This document shows, in pieces, positions 7,258-14,237 of a stretch of DNA of 64,000 nucleotides. Source of the DNA: a virus; IMG/VR virus record IMGVR_UViG_3300032116_000013, positions 1 through 64,000 of that record. The stretch is one strand, 5' to 3'. The position numbers and the translations under genes are program-made. The notes beneath the pieces were generated by a model, which saw nothing but the letters and a program-made list of their open reading frames with translations, had not been told where the DNA came from and made no database searches. Position 1 is the first letter of the stretch. Every line of letters begins with the position of its first letter.

Positions 7258-7605
7258 ATGCCCAAGAAGATTGCAGTAAATCTAAACGAAATCGGCAATT
7301 CCTGCTACGCAGTATTGTGTCCGAGCGTTGGGTATCTTAAGATTGTGTGGGAGCAAGTTCAATTCGAAAAGAACATACCAAGAGCGAGCGGCATCTTCAA
7401 TACTGAAGCGGAGGCGCAAGTTGCTTTGACAAATGCAATTGAAAACGCCGACAAAGAATATAAAAAAGAACTCGAGAACGAAGAGCGCGACAAGCGATTT
7501 GGTCGTTGGGTTCCTGGACTTTCTTTTGTAAAACGAAGCAAGGAAACACTCGATAATGCCAAGAGGGCGATAATCGTGAAGATTGGTGTAACAGCAGTTT
7601 CTTGA
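7258..7605 (+). CDS. Hypothetical protein, 115 aa
   Basis: Soluble protein with a beta-rich first half (YAVLCPSVGYLKIVWEQ) and a charged helix in the middle (NADKEYKKELENEERDKR). No family is recognised. It begins six bases after the previous gene within the small-gene operon. Confidence 0.6.
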   Translation: MPKKIAVNLNEIGNSCYAVLCPSVGYLKIVWEQVQFEKNIPRASGIFNTEAEAQVALTNAIENADKEYKKELENEERDKRFGRWVPGLSFVKRSKETLDNAKRAIIVKIGVTAVS

Positions 7606-7619
7606 TGAGGGATGGTAGA

Positions 7620-7844
7620 ATGAAAAAGCATACCGAAACGATTCTTTCTGAAGCAATTGATCTTGTGAGTGGCGTTGATCATGTTCTTTGTAATACGCAG
7701 ACACATTTTCAACTTAACTCTAAAAATTGTTACGATTTCGCGGAACGTCTTGAGCGTGCACGAAATCTTCTACTGGTGATTGGTGATCGCAAGCATCAAG
7801 ATGAGTTGAACAAAATTTCCATGCCTGAAGGAGTACCGTTCTAA
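7620..7844 (+). CDS. Hypothetical protein, 74 aa
   Basis: An upstream TTG/ATG at 7602-7605 is in frame, but ATG 7620 has GAGGG seven bases upstream and gives MKKHTETILSEAIDLV. The protein is helical (YDFAERLERARNLLLVIGD). Function unknown. Its stop overlaps the next ATG. Confidence 0.58.
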   Translation: MKKHTETILSEAIDLVSGVDHVLCNTQTHFQLNSKNCYDFAERLERARNLLLVIGDRKHQDELNKISMPEGVPF

Positions 7845-8065
7845 TGGGGTACTATAAAAATTTAGAATTTGATGTCATTCAAATGTACAAGGAAGATGGT
7901 CTACGCGAAGTTGAGATCGCAAAGGTCACTGGTCTTTCGTTGACACAGATTCACGAGGTTCTCTCAGCGTATGAGCGCCGAGAGATGGATTATGATGAGT
8001 CCGATGAGATCGTCAGTTACGACGATCTCTCATTTGAACCCTCGGAGCCTGAAGATTATGAATAA
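7844..8065 (+). CDS. Small helix-turn-helix protein
   Basis: The 73-residue product has a helix-turn-helix pattern, EIAKVTGLSLTQIHEVLSA at about residues 24-42, like sigma-70 region 4 or transposase-type HTHs, followed by a strongly acidic tail of about 25 residues. It may bind DNA or RNA polymerase as an early regulator; this is inferred from the fold pattern only. The start overlaps the previous stop by one base. Confidence 0.62.
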   Translation: MGYYKNLEFDVIQMYKEDGLREVEIAKVTGLSLTQIHEVLSAYERREMDYDESDEIVSYDDLSFEPSEPEDYE

Positions 8066-8264
8066 TGAAGTTGTATATCACCTGAAGGCACTTCGCGATC
8101 TTGGTTTTGCTGTTGTTGCTTTCACGCCTGAAGAATTGCGTGGTGCGGAGCCTGATCATGTTGAAGATCGTCTAATCGAAATTGGCTGGGATGTGATTGA
8201 CGCTTTGGCAACTGAACATCCGCATGAGCCTCATCAAATGCATTTTGATGGAGCACACTACTAA
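8058..8264 (+). CDS. Hypothetical protein, 68 aa
   Basis: I chose ATG 8058, which overlaps the previous gene by eight bases; the longer reading from 7971 would overlap it by nearly 100. The product contains FAVVAFTPEELRGAEPDHVEDRLIEIGWDVI, given here in parts: VVAFTPEELRG and DRLIEIGWDVID. This recalls a short conserved phage family in small-gene regions, but no function is known. Confidence 0.6.
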   Translation: MNNEVVYHLKALRDLGFAVVAFTPEELRGAEPDHVEDRLIEIGWDVIDALATEHPHEPHQMHFDGAHY

Positions 8265-8356
8265 TGCGTGACGCATACGATGCTGTTGTTTGGTTTGCTG
8301 CGGGATTTGTTTTTGCTTCTGTCCTGTGGTTTGTTTTTATTGAGTTTGGAGTTTAA
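8264..8356 (+). CDS. Tiny single-pass membrane protein, 30 aa
   Basis: ORF at a TAATG overlap encoding a charged N-terminus (MRDAYDAV) and one hydrophobic segment (VWFAAGFVFASVLWFVFI). It is typical of tiny phage membrane proteins. No function can be assigned. Confidence 0.45.
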   Translation: MRDAYDAVVWFAAGFVFASVLWFVFIEFGV

Positions 8357-8361
8357 TTCAT

Positions 8362-8496
8362 ATGGAACTTTTTCTTTTTGGGTTTTTCATTTTTCTAATT
8401 GTAGTATTTGCAATTATTCATCTTGTTGTTGATATTATTTCGTTTCTTTGGGTTTGGTCGATTCCCATTTTGTTGTTTTTAATTTTTGTTCTTTAA
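8362..8496 (+). CDS. Tiny very hydrophobic membrane protein, 44 aa
   Basis: Begins MELFLFGFFIFLIVVF and is almost entirely hydrophobic, enough for one or two membrane spans, with T-rich codons. It sits between two other tiny membrane ORFs in a row. Such runs are common in early regions of T4-like phages. Function unknown. Confidence 0.4.
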   Translation: MELFLFGFFIFLIVVFAIIHLVVDIISFLWVWSIPILLFLIFVL

Positions 8497-8509
8497 GAGG
8501 GTTATAATT

Positions 8510-8599
8510 ATGACTGATCCACTTATTGCTTTTGCTCTTGGTTTTCTCATGGGTCTTGTGCTTGGCGTTCTGATTACGATTCGTCTTCCGAGGGTCTAA
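8510..8599 (+). CDS. Tiny membrane protein, 29 aa
   Basis: Begins with an ATG about 11 bases after an AGAGG motif and ends one base before the next gene. The product is MTDPLIAFALGFLMGLVLGV followed by a short basic tail, forming a single membrane span with a GxxxG-like face. Function unknown. Confidence 0.42.
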   Translation: MTDPLIAFALGFLMGLVLGVLITIRLPRV

Positions 8600-8600
8600 A

Positions 8601-8822
8601 ATGACAGTCACCTATCGCAGTTCAGTTCTTGCGCCGAAGCCGCGAGTAACTTTTGATCCTAGCAATAACAAGCACATGCTTGATTTTGCTCGGTTTGTCA
8701 AGTATAATAACTGGAAGAATGGTTGCGCATATTATCTTGAAGATCCATATGGTGATATTCCTTCGATGATCCGCGCAAAAATTGCTGACTACACTCTTTC
8801 TAAACTTGTAGAGAAGGTCTAA
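8601..8822 (+). CDS. Hypothetical protein, 73 aa
   Basis: Soluble, mixed alpha/beta pattern with FDPSNNKHMLDFARFVKYNNW followed by CAYYLEDPYGDIPSMI in the middle. It resembles a widespread short phage family found near replication genes, though I cannot name it. Its stop overlaps the next start. Confidence 0.62.
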   Translation: MTVTYRSSVLAPKPRVTFDPSNNKHMLDFARFVKYNNWKNGCAYYLEDPYGDIPSMIRAKIADYTLSKLVEKV

Positions 8823-9142
8823 TGCTTGTATATTGTGCCTCGCGCTTCAAGCCCAAGAAGAAGCGCAAGCCCAAGGGTGTGATTGCGCAGAAGTATCGCA
8901 CTTCTAGCGCAATTCTTGGCGTTGAGAAACTGCCTTCGCTTTCCTACGGTCCTCGTGCTGGTGCTGATTCTGCTCGCAGCATTTCTTCTCTCAAGACAGA
9001 AGCATCATACACTGAGAAACGCGAAAGTCTCAAATACACTGGCACGTTGGTCAAGGGTATTGCCACAATGCATAAGAGCAACGCTGTTCCTGTGATTGAC
9101 GAAGAGCAGATGAAAGATATTTCACGGATGCGTCGAGGTTGA
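8822..9142 (+). CDS. Hypothetical basic protein, 106 aa
   Basis: The N-terminus is highly basic (FKPKKKRKPKGV), suggesting nucleic-acid binding or an unstructured tail, followed by Ser/Ala-rich and charged segments. It has a YxPRAGADSxRxxxSL motif and ends with the basic segment DISRMRRG. No family is named. It is cotranscribed with the preceding gene. Confidence 0.6.
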   Translation: MLVYCASRFKPKKKRKPKGVIAQKYRTSSAILGVEKLPSLSYGPRAGADSARSISSLKTEASYTEKRESLKYTGTLVKGIATMHKSNAVPVIDEEQMKDISRMRRG

Positions 9143-9143
9143 T

Positions 9144-9296
9144 GTGAAAAATATTCTTGCGCATGTGTTGTATTATTTGGGTCACTTTGTCAGCAAGTTT
9201 CTTACAATTACAAGAGGTTATGCTTATCCTCTTTACTGTAAGTTAATGTTGTGGAGTTTTGATCTGGATACACAAGGTAAAATTTGGAAAAGATGA
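9144..9296 (+). CDS. Small conserved phage protein, 50 aa, GTG start
   Basis: A 50-residue ORF starting with GTG three bases after the previous stop begins. The end pattern YPLYCKLMLWSFDLD then GKIW is like a small family in T4-like phages with the consensus LYxxYxxLMxxSxxLD; this recognition is from memory. The start lacks an ATG alternative. It could be membrane-associated through ILAHVLYYLGHFV. Confidence 0.5.
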   Translation: MKNILAHVLYYLGHFVSKFLTITRGYAYPLYCKLMLWSFDLDTQGKIWKR

Positions 9297-9297
9297 T

Positions 9298-9882
9298 ATG
9301 AATATGTTTATCAAGACTCCTGAAGATGGTTTTCATTTTAGCAGTGATGGAATTGCTATTATTGAGAAACAATATGGCGCCAAGTACATGGGATACTGGG
9401 CAATCCTACGGAAGTCTGGTTGGTCAGACACACCTGTTGATGTTTTCTATCAACCGAATGCCGATGCGAGCAAAGGTCATTCAAACTACTTTGGAATGTT
9501 TCGTCCCTACAAAGGACAAGTAATGATCACTGATGCTGCAAGTGCATTCAGCGAACCGATCACTGGTTTATTGACTGATGATGGTGAGGTGATTGTCAGT
9601 CGCTATCGTCATGATTGTGTTGTCAAAGGACAATACATGATTGATGGTGGTCGTGATTATTTGCGAACCAGTGGTAATGCTGATAGTGCGCTAGTGAAAA
9701 TTACTGTTGTGAATGGTGAATTCGTTTTTGATGAATACAAGTCGCAATCACAGGATCAACCGATTGGTGAGGCGTTGCGCGAGGTGTTGACTATTGACGC
9801 CAAAAACCAAAATGTCGGTTTGTTTGTTGAGCCTCCCAATAAGAAACTTGAAGTAGTATCGAAACAGGAGCAACCGAAATGA
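9298..9882 (+). CDS. Hypothetical protein, 194 aa
   Basis: An upstream in-frame start at 9259 lies within the preceding small ORF; ATG 9298 follows that gene's stop by one base. The protein is beta-rich and soluble, with KYMGYWAILRKSGWSDTPVDVFY (in parts: YMGYWAI and SGWSDTPVDVFYQP), typical of a small phage-specific domain. Family and role are unknown. Confidence 0.6.
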   Translation: MNMFIKTPEDGFHFSSDGIAIIEKQYGAKYMGYWAILRKSGWSDTPVDVFYQPNADASKGHSNYFGMFRPYKGQVMITDAASAFSEPITGLLTDDGEVIVSRYRHDCVVKGQYMIDGGRDYLRTSGNADSALVKITVVNGEFVFDEYKSQSQDQPIGEALREVLTIDAKNQNVGLFVEPPNKKLEVVSKQEQPK

Positions 9883-10280
9883 CAACTTTACGAGAAGCCG
9901 CACAGCAGGCGTTGGAGGCGTTACAGGCTCATGGTAGCCACGCTCCAAACTGTGATTATCTTGTGCTGCTGACATCATTGCCTCCGCAACGCAAACCGTG
10001 TTCGTGTGGGCTTGGTGCCAACATCACTGCCCTCCGCGCCGCGCTGGCAGAGCCAAACCACGACTACGAGCGTGGGTTCGTTGGTGGCATGAGTGAGCAA
10101 GTACGGCGCGACGTAGAAAGGGACGTAATGGCATCGCTTGAACGCTTCTACGCTATTGCCGTAACAACCGAGCGGGAGGCGTGTGCGAAGGTGTGCGAGG
10201 AAACCCGCTTTCCAGACAGTTACACAGCCATACGATGCGCCGCCGCGATTCGGGCAAGAGGCGAACAGAAGCAGCCGTGA
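9879..10280 (+). CDS. GC-rich accessory (moron-like) protein with a Cys cluster
   Basis: The 133-residue gene has clearly higher GC than all of its neighbours (near 57-60% by eye against about 40%). The product has REAAQQALEALQ, a CSCGLG segment, and a C-terminal TEREACAKVCEE...AIRARGE pattern common in phages of GC-rich proteobacteria. It is joined to neighbours by ATGA overlaps, so it is expressed with them. Recent transfer is inferred from composition. The function is unknown. Confidence 0.72.
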   Translation: MTTLREAAQQALEALQAHGSHAPNCDYLVLLTSLPPQRKPCSCGLGANITALRAALAEPNHDYERGFVGGMSEQVRRDVERDVMASLERFYAIAVTTEREACAKVCEETRFPDSYTAIRCAAAIRARGEQKQP

Positions 10281-10405
10281 TGAGAAAGTTTAATGTATCG
10301 TGGGTGAAGCAATGGTCTTTTGGATCAACTGTACGATTCAACAATGGCAATCCTTATCGTGATATTCGCATCGGACCAATCATGATTCGATATTTTTGGA
10401 GTTAA
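10280..10405 (+). CDS. Hypothetical small protein, 41 aa
   Basis: Begins at a TGATG overlap with the GC-rich gene and encodes MRKFNVSWVKQWSF then GNPYRDIRIGPIMIRYFW, a short beta-rich protein. A longer reading from 10181 would lie out of frame inside the upstream gene and is not preferred. Its TAA stop is followed in the same frame by a zinc-ribbon ORF. Confidence 0.5.
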   Translation: MRKFNVSWVKQWSFGSTVRFNNGNPYRDIRIGPIMIRYFWS

Positions 10406-10408
10406 AAA

Positions 10409-10552
10409 ATTAGATTTTCAAAAGAAATAATTTGGCATTTCACCTGCGACCAATGTAAGAATTGGTGGAGCATTGCAGCATCTGATGATTGGCAACCGAA
10501 GAAACTTTTTTGCCCGCACTGTGGGCATGAACATCATTATGGAGTTGAGTGA
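10409..10552 (+). CDS. Zinc-ribbon protein with apparent AUU start
   Basis: A 47-codon frame encoding two cysteine pairs (CDQCKNWW and CPHCGHEHH), a clear zinc ribbon. The frame has no ATG, GTG or TTG upstream of the first cysteine pair. An ATT codon at 10409 follows GGAG at 10398-10401 with ideal seven-base spacing, so AUU initiation is proposed. Alternatively the TAA of the preceding gene, in the same frame at 10403-10405, is read through. Its TGA overlaps the next ATG (TGATG). Confidence 0.55.
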   Translation: MRFSKEIIWHFTCDQCKNWWSIAASDDWQPKKLFCPHCGHEHHYGVE

Positions 10553-10845
10553 TGCCTATTCGTTACAGCACCAACTGGATGGGACCAATCAATATGGATT
10601 GGATAGAAAAGAACGGCAGTGATTGGGCTGGCGGTCGAATTGACATGCACGGCGGTGATTGGAGTTACCCAGAAGAAATTGGTTTGCCCATGATGAAGCA
10701 AGAAGATTTTAACAAATTCAGTAACTGGCTGGATACTATTGAGACTGATGATGTGTGGACATTACAGCAATTGGTTGAACAATACGAAAAAACAAATTCG
10801 AAAATCGTTTGGCATACAACACCAAAGTGGGAGATGGACAAATGA
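10552..10845 (+). CDS. Hypothetical protein, 97 aa
   Basis: Tryptophan- and glycine-rich first half (NWMGPINMDWIEKNG; WAGGRIDMHGGDWSYPEEIGLP as successive parts) and an acidic helical second half (FNKFSNWLDTIE; LQQLVEQYEK). This kind of protein is widespread in phage accessory regions, but I cannot give a role. Its stop overlaps the next start. Confidence 0.62.
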   Translation: MPIRYSTNWMGPINMDWIEKNGSDWAGGRIDMHGGDWSYPEEIGLPMMKQEDFNKFSNWLDTIETDDVWTLQQLVEQYEKTNSKIVWHTTPKWEMDK

Positions 10846-11066
10846 ACAAGAAGATTACAGTTGAACTTGATTGGGATACAATTGACAAGATTACAACTTG
10901 TTCGATGAAAAGTCTTGTTGAGAGTCTTGAAGACGATCTCGAAAAACGCAAGGCTGGAATTGGCATGGCAATCTTTGATAAAAATAAAAAGAAAGACATT
11001 GCTGAGATTCAGCGACACATTGATGCATTCAAGACTGTGTTGAAGTATTATGGAGAAGATAGATGA
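10842..11066 (+). CDS. Hypothetical small helical protein, 74 aa
   Basis: ATG 10842 overlaps the preceding TGA; the longer in-frame GTG-type start at 10809 would lie inside the neighbour. The charged helices SLVESLEDDLEKRK and DIAEIQRHIDAFKTVLKYY match a common short phage family that pairs LxxDL and H-x-x-A motifs. A related pattern occurs in the 11409 gene (MGIMDDIRLQQMAEIKEAI), so the two may be distant paralogues. Confidence 0.6.
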   Translation: MNKKITVELDWDTIDKITTCSMKSLVESLEDDLEKRKAGIGMAIFDKNKKKDIAEIQRHIDAFKTVLKYYGEDR

Positions 11067-11416
11067 GTGAAGTAAAAGCATGTCGTGAAAAAGAATGGTG
11101 GGAACACTATCCGCTACACAAGTGGTGGTGCAATGATCTCTGTCCGTTAGTTCCAAGGTTTCATTATTGGGAAGGCGATGAGTATAATGCTAACAAATTC
11201 AGCACTCATTGGTTGTTCTTTCATGTTTGGTCGTTGGAGAATTTCTCTTTTGGCGTAGATGCTGAAATCTCTTTTAATGAAGTTTATGTCGGAGCACACG
11301 TGCCTTATCTCAGAATTACTATTGGCATTCGAAGTTATTATACTGGATGGACTTGGAAGTTGACGCGATTCTTTCAGCGAAAGCCAGCAATGATGAAGGA
11401 TCCAGATTATGAGTGA
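11063..11416 (+). CDS. Hypothetical aromatic-rich protein, 117 aa
   Basis: Very rich in Trp, Tyr, His and Phe, including EKEWWEHYPLHKWWCNDLCP and FHVWSLENFSFGVD. No membrane segment is obvious. It lies in the ATGA-overlap chain. Its family and function are not recognised. Confidence 0.58.
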   Translation: MSEVKACREKEWWEHYPLHKWWCNDLCPLVPRFHYWEGDEYNANKFSTHWLFFHVWSLENFSFGVDAEISFNEVYVGAHVPYLRITIGIRSYYTGWTWKLTRFFQRKPAMMKDPDYE

Positions 11417-11606
11417 AGAAGAATACGATGTTGTTCTTGATGTGCTGCAAAAGCATCATGACAAACTTTGGGAAATGACGAAACGAAACATGGAATCTGA
11501 GTTTCTTGGAATGGGCATCATGGATGACATTCGATTACAACAAATGGCTGAAATCAAGGAAGCGATTCGTTGGTGGAAGGAACGAAAGGAGATGCTTGGG
11601 AAATGA
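11409..11606 (+). CDS. Hypothetical small helical protein, 65 aa
   Basis: Charged helical protein ending WWKERKEMLGK, with a central GMGIMDDIRLQQMAEIKE that resembles the 10842 product. It overlaps both neighbours by a few bases. Confidence 0.56.
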   Translation: MSEEEYDVVLDVLQKHHDKLWEMTKRNMESEFLGMGIMDDIRLQQMAEIKEAIRWWKERKEMLGK

Positions 11607-11782
11607 AAGCAAAAGAATATAATCTAATTGCTCAGTGTGTTGAGACTGGCGTAATGGTTGGCTGGAATCGGGCACATGAACACACCGAAACCCCAGAGCC
11701 GTATTATATCCACAAACATATTCAAGAAGCAGTATTAAATCAGATTTGTCATTGGTTTGACTTTGAGGAAGTGAAAGAATGA
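11603..11782 (+). CDS. Hypothetical small protein, 59 aa
   Basis: Starts at an ATGA overlap. The product MKAKEYNLIAQCVETGVMVGW continues with an HEHTETPEPYYI segment and a helical acidic end (FDFEEVKE). The pattern of a helix that includes GxxxGWxR followed by an HxH stretch is recurrent in phage small-gene blocks; no function is known. Confidence 0.55.
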   Translation: MKAKEYNLIAQCVETGVMVGWNRAHEHTETPEPYYIHKHIQEAVLNQICHWFDFEEVKE

Positions 11783-11979
11783 CACTTATAGAAACATTTG
11801 TTCTTGCGACAATCGCATTGACAGCGATATCATCCGTTTACCTGTTCGTCTATCGCAAGGATCAGTTTATCCTTTATTCGTTCACTTGGACATACCTTTG
11901 GATGACCTTGACTTTTGCTATTAATTCACTTATAATACCCTTTGGCGTTGCTCTTTATATCTTGGAGAAATTTGTATGA
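11779..11979 (+). CDS. Small membrane protein, two transmembrane segments
   Basis: The 66-residue product has hydrophobic segments at about residues 5-24 and 37-63 with a basic YRKDQ loop between. A strong promoter for the next gene is embedded in its last 75 bases. Function unknown. Confidence 0.6.
   Translation: MTLIETFVLATIALTAISSVYLFVYRKDQFILYSFTWTYLWMTLTFAINSLIIPFGVALYILEKFV
11908..11936 (+). promoter_or_regulatory. Strong sigma-70-type promoter inside a membrane-protein gene
   Basis: TTGACT at 11908-11913, exactly 17 bases of spacer and TATAAT at 11931-11936. It would start transcription about 35 bases before the ATG at 11976, leaving a leader with TTGGAG as ribosome site. Confidence 0.65.
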
Positions 11980-12278
11980 ACAACGAATTTGATGATATTG
12001 ATGACAAGTATGGTTTTGTCAAGAGTTCCTATGATCAGTTTGATTTTGAACAACAGATTATGGAATGCTGGCGCGTGACCAATGATCTTGAAGCCGTGTC
12101 TGAATACGTTATGGAAACCGATTCAAGTTTGCCTGAGTACAAGGACACCGTTGCTAACATGCTGATTGGTCTAGAAGCACTATATAATACAAAGTTCGAC
12201 AAATTGTTCCGCATGTTTGAATTGCAGAACCGCGAACGCTATGACTTGATGCGACGACTAAAGGATTTAGAACAGTGA
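11976..12278 (+). CDS. Hypothetical acidic helical protein, 100 aa
   Basis: Acidic protein (NNEFDDIDDKYGFV) with helices that include QQIMECWRVTNDLEAVSEYV and ALYNTKFDKLFRMFEL. The pattern IMECWxVxxDL is found in small conserved T4-like phage proteins of unknown function. It is likely driven by the promoter at 11908 and ends with a stop overlapping the next GTG start. Confidence 0.65.
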   Translation: MNNEFDDIDDKYGFVKSSYDQFDFEQQIMECWRVTNDLEAVSEYVMETDSSLPEYKDTVANMLIGLEALYNTKFDKLFRMFELQNRERYDLMRRLKDLEQ

Positions 12279-12769
12279 AGATTAGTATTGGCAATTATCC
12301 CAAAGATCCGAAAAAGACTCAAAAGAAGTCTATTCAGATTGACCCATGGGATACTTGGAACATGGCGCATACCCTTGCTGACATCATTCATCCGATGCTC
12401 AAGCAGTTGAAGAAAACGCAAATGGGCGCACCCTACACCGAAGATGAAGATGTTCCTGAGCATCTTCGTTCTACTGCAGCCAAGCCAAAGAAGAACGAAT
12501 GGGACACCGATGAATTTCACTTCAAGCGTTGGAACTGGATCCTTGGCGAAATGATTTGGGCATTCAACGAACTTGCCAAAGATCGTGATCCTGACTTTTG
12601 CATTGTCAAACCAAAATTCGAATGGCGAAAGGTAGAAGGTAAGGACTGGGCTGAAATGGTTACCATTCGCGAAGGTGTTTATGACATCGAAAAGCAGAAA
12701 GCATATCACGAGCGCAAAAAGAATGCCTTTCGTTTGTTTGGAAAATATTTTGAAAATCTCTGGGACTAA
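12275..12769 (+). CDS. Conserved T4-like phage protein, GTG start
   Basis: A 164-residue protein beginning with GTG at a GTGA overlap. It carries the patterns IDPWDTWNMAHTLADII, PMLKQLKKTQMGAP, DEDVPEHLRST and NEWDTDEFHFKRWNWIL, which I recognise as a widely conserved phage protein of unknown role found in many T4-like genomes. It has no catalytic motif I can name. Confidence 0.72.
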   Translation: MKISIGNYPKDPKKTQKKSIQIDPWDTWNMAHTLADIIHPMLKQLKKTQMGAPYTEDEDVPEHLRSTAAKPKKNEWDTDEFHFKRWNWILGEMIWAFNELAKDRDPDFCIVKPKFEWRKVEGKDWAEMVTIREGVYDIEKQKAYHERKKNAFRLFGKYFENLWD

Positions 12770-12771
12770 TA

Positions 12772-13524
12772 ATGATAAGAAACCTAGATCTTGTTGGTTT
12801 GCGAGAGCAATTCAACTCAGCAAAACCATTTGATCACGTTGTCATTGATGACTTCTTCGAATTAGAAGTTGCGGAGGCGATCAAAAACGAATTCCCTTCG
12901 CATGAAGATCCCGTCTGGACTGTTTCCTATGACAATCCAGTAGAAAAGAAAAAAGCCTGTTCTCATTGGGATAGGTTCCCAAAGTCCATTTATAATGCAA
13001 TATTTTATCTTTGCAGTAATGCCTTTGTAGAAAAGATCAATAGGATTACTGGTAATGATGTGGTGTATGCAGACTACGGTTTACATGGCGGCGGAATGCA
13101 TTCACACTGCAATGGTGGATTGCTGAACGTCCATAAGGATTACTCAATACATCCTAAACTTGGTCTGATGAGAAATTACAATCTCATTATTTACATGACG
13201 CCTGATTGGGATTCTTCATGGGGTGGTGGACTAGAACTTTGGAGCCACGACGAAGAAACTAACTTGCCGAAAGAATGCATTACAAAAGTTGAAAACAAAT
13301 TCAACCGAGCAATTCTTTTTGACACCACACAGAATTCCTGGCATGGTCTGCCCGAGCAACTGACTTGTCCTGAAAATGTTTCGCGTTGCAGTTTGGCTAC
13401 ATACTATGTAAGTGATATTTCTAACATGGCTGAAGATAGAAATCGCGCCTTGTTTGTTCCAAACCAAAAACAAAAAGGCGATTCAGAAGTTATTGAATTT
13501 TGTAAAAAAAGAAGTGGATTATAA
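12772..13524 (+). CDS. 2-oxoglutarate/Fe(II) oxygenase, first gene of glycan cassette
   Basis: A 250-residue 2OG-Fe(II) oxygenase. Metal ligands fit LNVHKDYS (HxD) and WHGLPE (distal His), with Arg in VSRCSLATYYVS for the cosubstrate. It resembles enzymes placed in glycan clusters that hydroxylate sugars or peptides. It joins the next glycosyltransferase gene directly and AT content rises from here, marking the start of the accessory cassette. The substrate is unknown. Confidence 0.8.
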   Translation: MIRNLDLVGLREQFNSAKPFDHVVIDDFFELEVAEAIKNEFPSHEDPVWTVSYDNPVEKKKACSHWDRFPKSIYNAIFYLCSNAFVEKINRITGNDVVYADYGLHGGGMHSHCNGGLLNVHKDYSIHPKLGLMRNYNLIIYMTPDWDSSWGGGLELWSHDEETNLPKECITKVENKFNRAILFDTTQNSWHGLPEQLTCPENVSRCSLATYYVSDISNMAEDRNRALFVPNQKQKGDSEVIEFCKKRSGL

Positions 13525-14237
13525 TGAAAGTTGCAGTAGTTACTCCAACAATAGGATCGCCTGATCTTAAAAAGTGTTTGTCTAGCGTACAAGAACAAAC
13601 ATATGAAAATCTAACTCATTACGTGTTTTTGGATGGACAAGAACACTATGATAAAATTCATCCGATGCTTTATGATGCAGCAGGCAAGCGAACAATTAAA
13701 ACTGTTCAGTTAGAAGATAACGTCGGCAAAGGCTGGTATGGTCATCGAGTATATGCTGCTTGTTCTTTCATTGTAAATGCCGATTTGATCATTTATCTAG
13801 ACCAAGATAACTGGATAGAACCTAATCATGTTGAGAGCCTAGTAGAATTAGTAGATAAAAATAATCTTTCTTGGGCATATAGCCTTCGCAAAATTTACGA
13901 TAAAGATGAGAATTTTATTTGTGAAGATAATTGCGAAAATTTAGGCAAGTGGCCAACTTGGTTTGATCACAGAGTTCATCACATAGATACCTCATGTTTT
14001 GCAGTAAAAACTGAAGTCGCAGTTCAAGTTGGACATTCTTGGTATGGAAAATGGGGAGCAGATAGAAAGTTTTTCTATACTCTTATGAATTACTTTAACA
14101 AATTTGAATGCAGTAAAAAGTACACCATGTGCTATAGATTGGGCGGAAATGAGGGATCTGTAAACAAAGAATTTTTCTTGGAAGGAAATGCCAAGATGAA
14201 TAAAATGTATAATGATAAGTTACCTTGGAGGGAATGA
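13524..14237 (+). CDS. Glycosyltransferase family 2-like protein
   Basis: A GT-A fold glycosyltransferase of 237 residues. The N-terminal VAVVTPTIGSPDLKKCL strand-loop binds the nucleotide sugar, and LIIYLDQDNWIEP supplies the DxD-like metal motif near residue 95. A later WGADRKFF segment is consistent with the acceptor side. It probably transfers a sugar to a cell-surface, virion or DNA acceptor; which cannot be decided. Confidence 0.82.
   Translation: MKVAVVTPTIGSPDLKKCLSSVQEQTYENLTHYVFLDGQEHYDKIHPMLYDAAGKRTIKTVQLEDNVGKGWYGHRVYAACSFIVNADLIIYLDQDNWIEPNHVESLVELVDKNNLSWAYSLRKIYDKDENFICEDNCENLGKWPTWFDHRVHHIDTSCFAVKTEVAVQVGHSWYGKWGADRKFFYTLMNYFNKFECSKKYTMCYRLGGNEGSVNKEFFLEGNAKMNKMYNDKLPWRE

Noticed and set aside
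10665-11156. Minus-strand ORF of 163 codons
   Set aside because: Shadow of three overlapping plus-strand genes; no ribosome site, and every supported gene in the window is on the plus strand.
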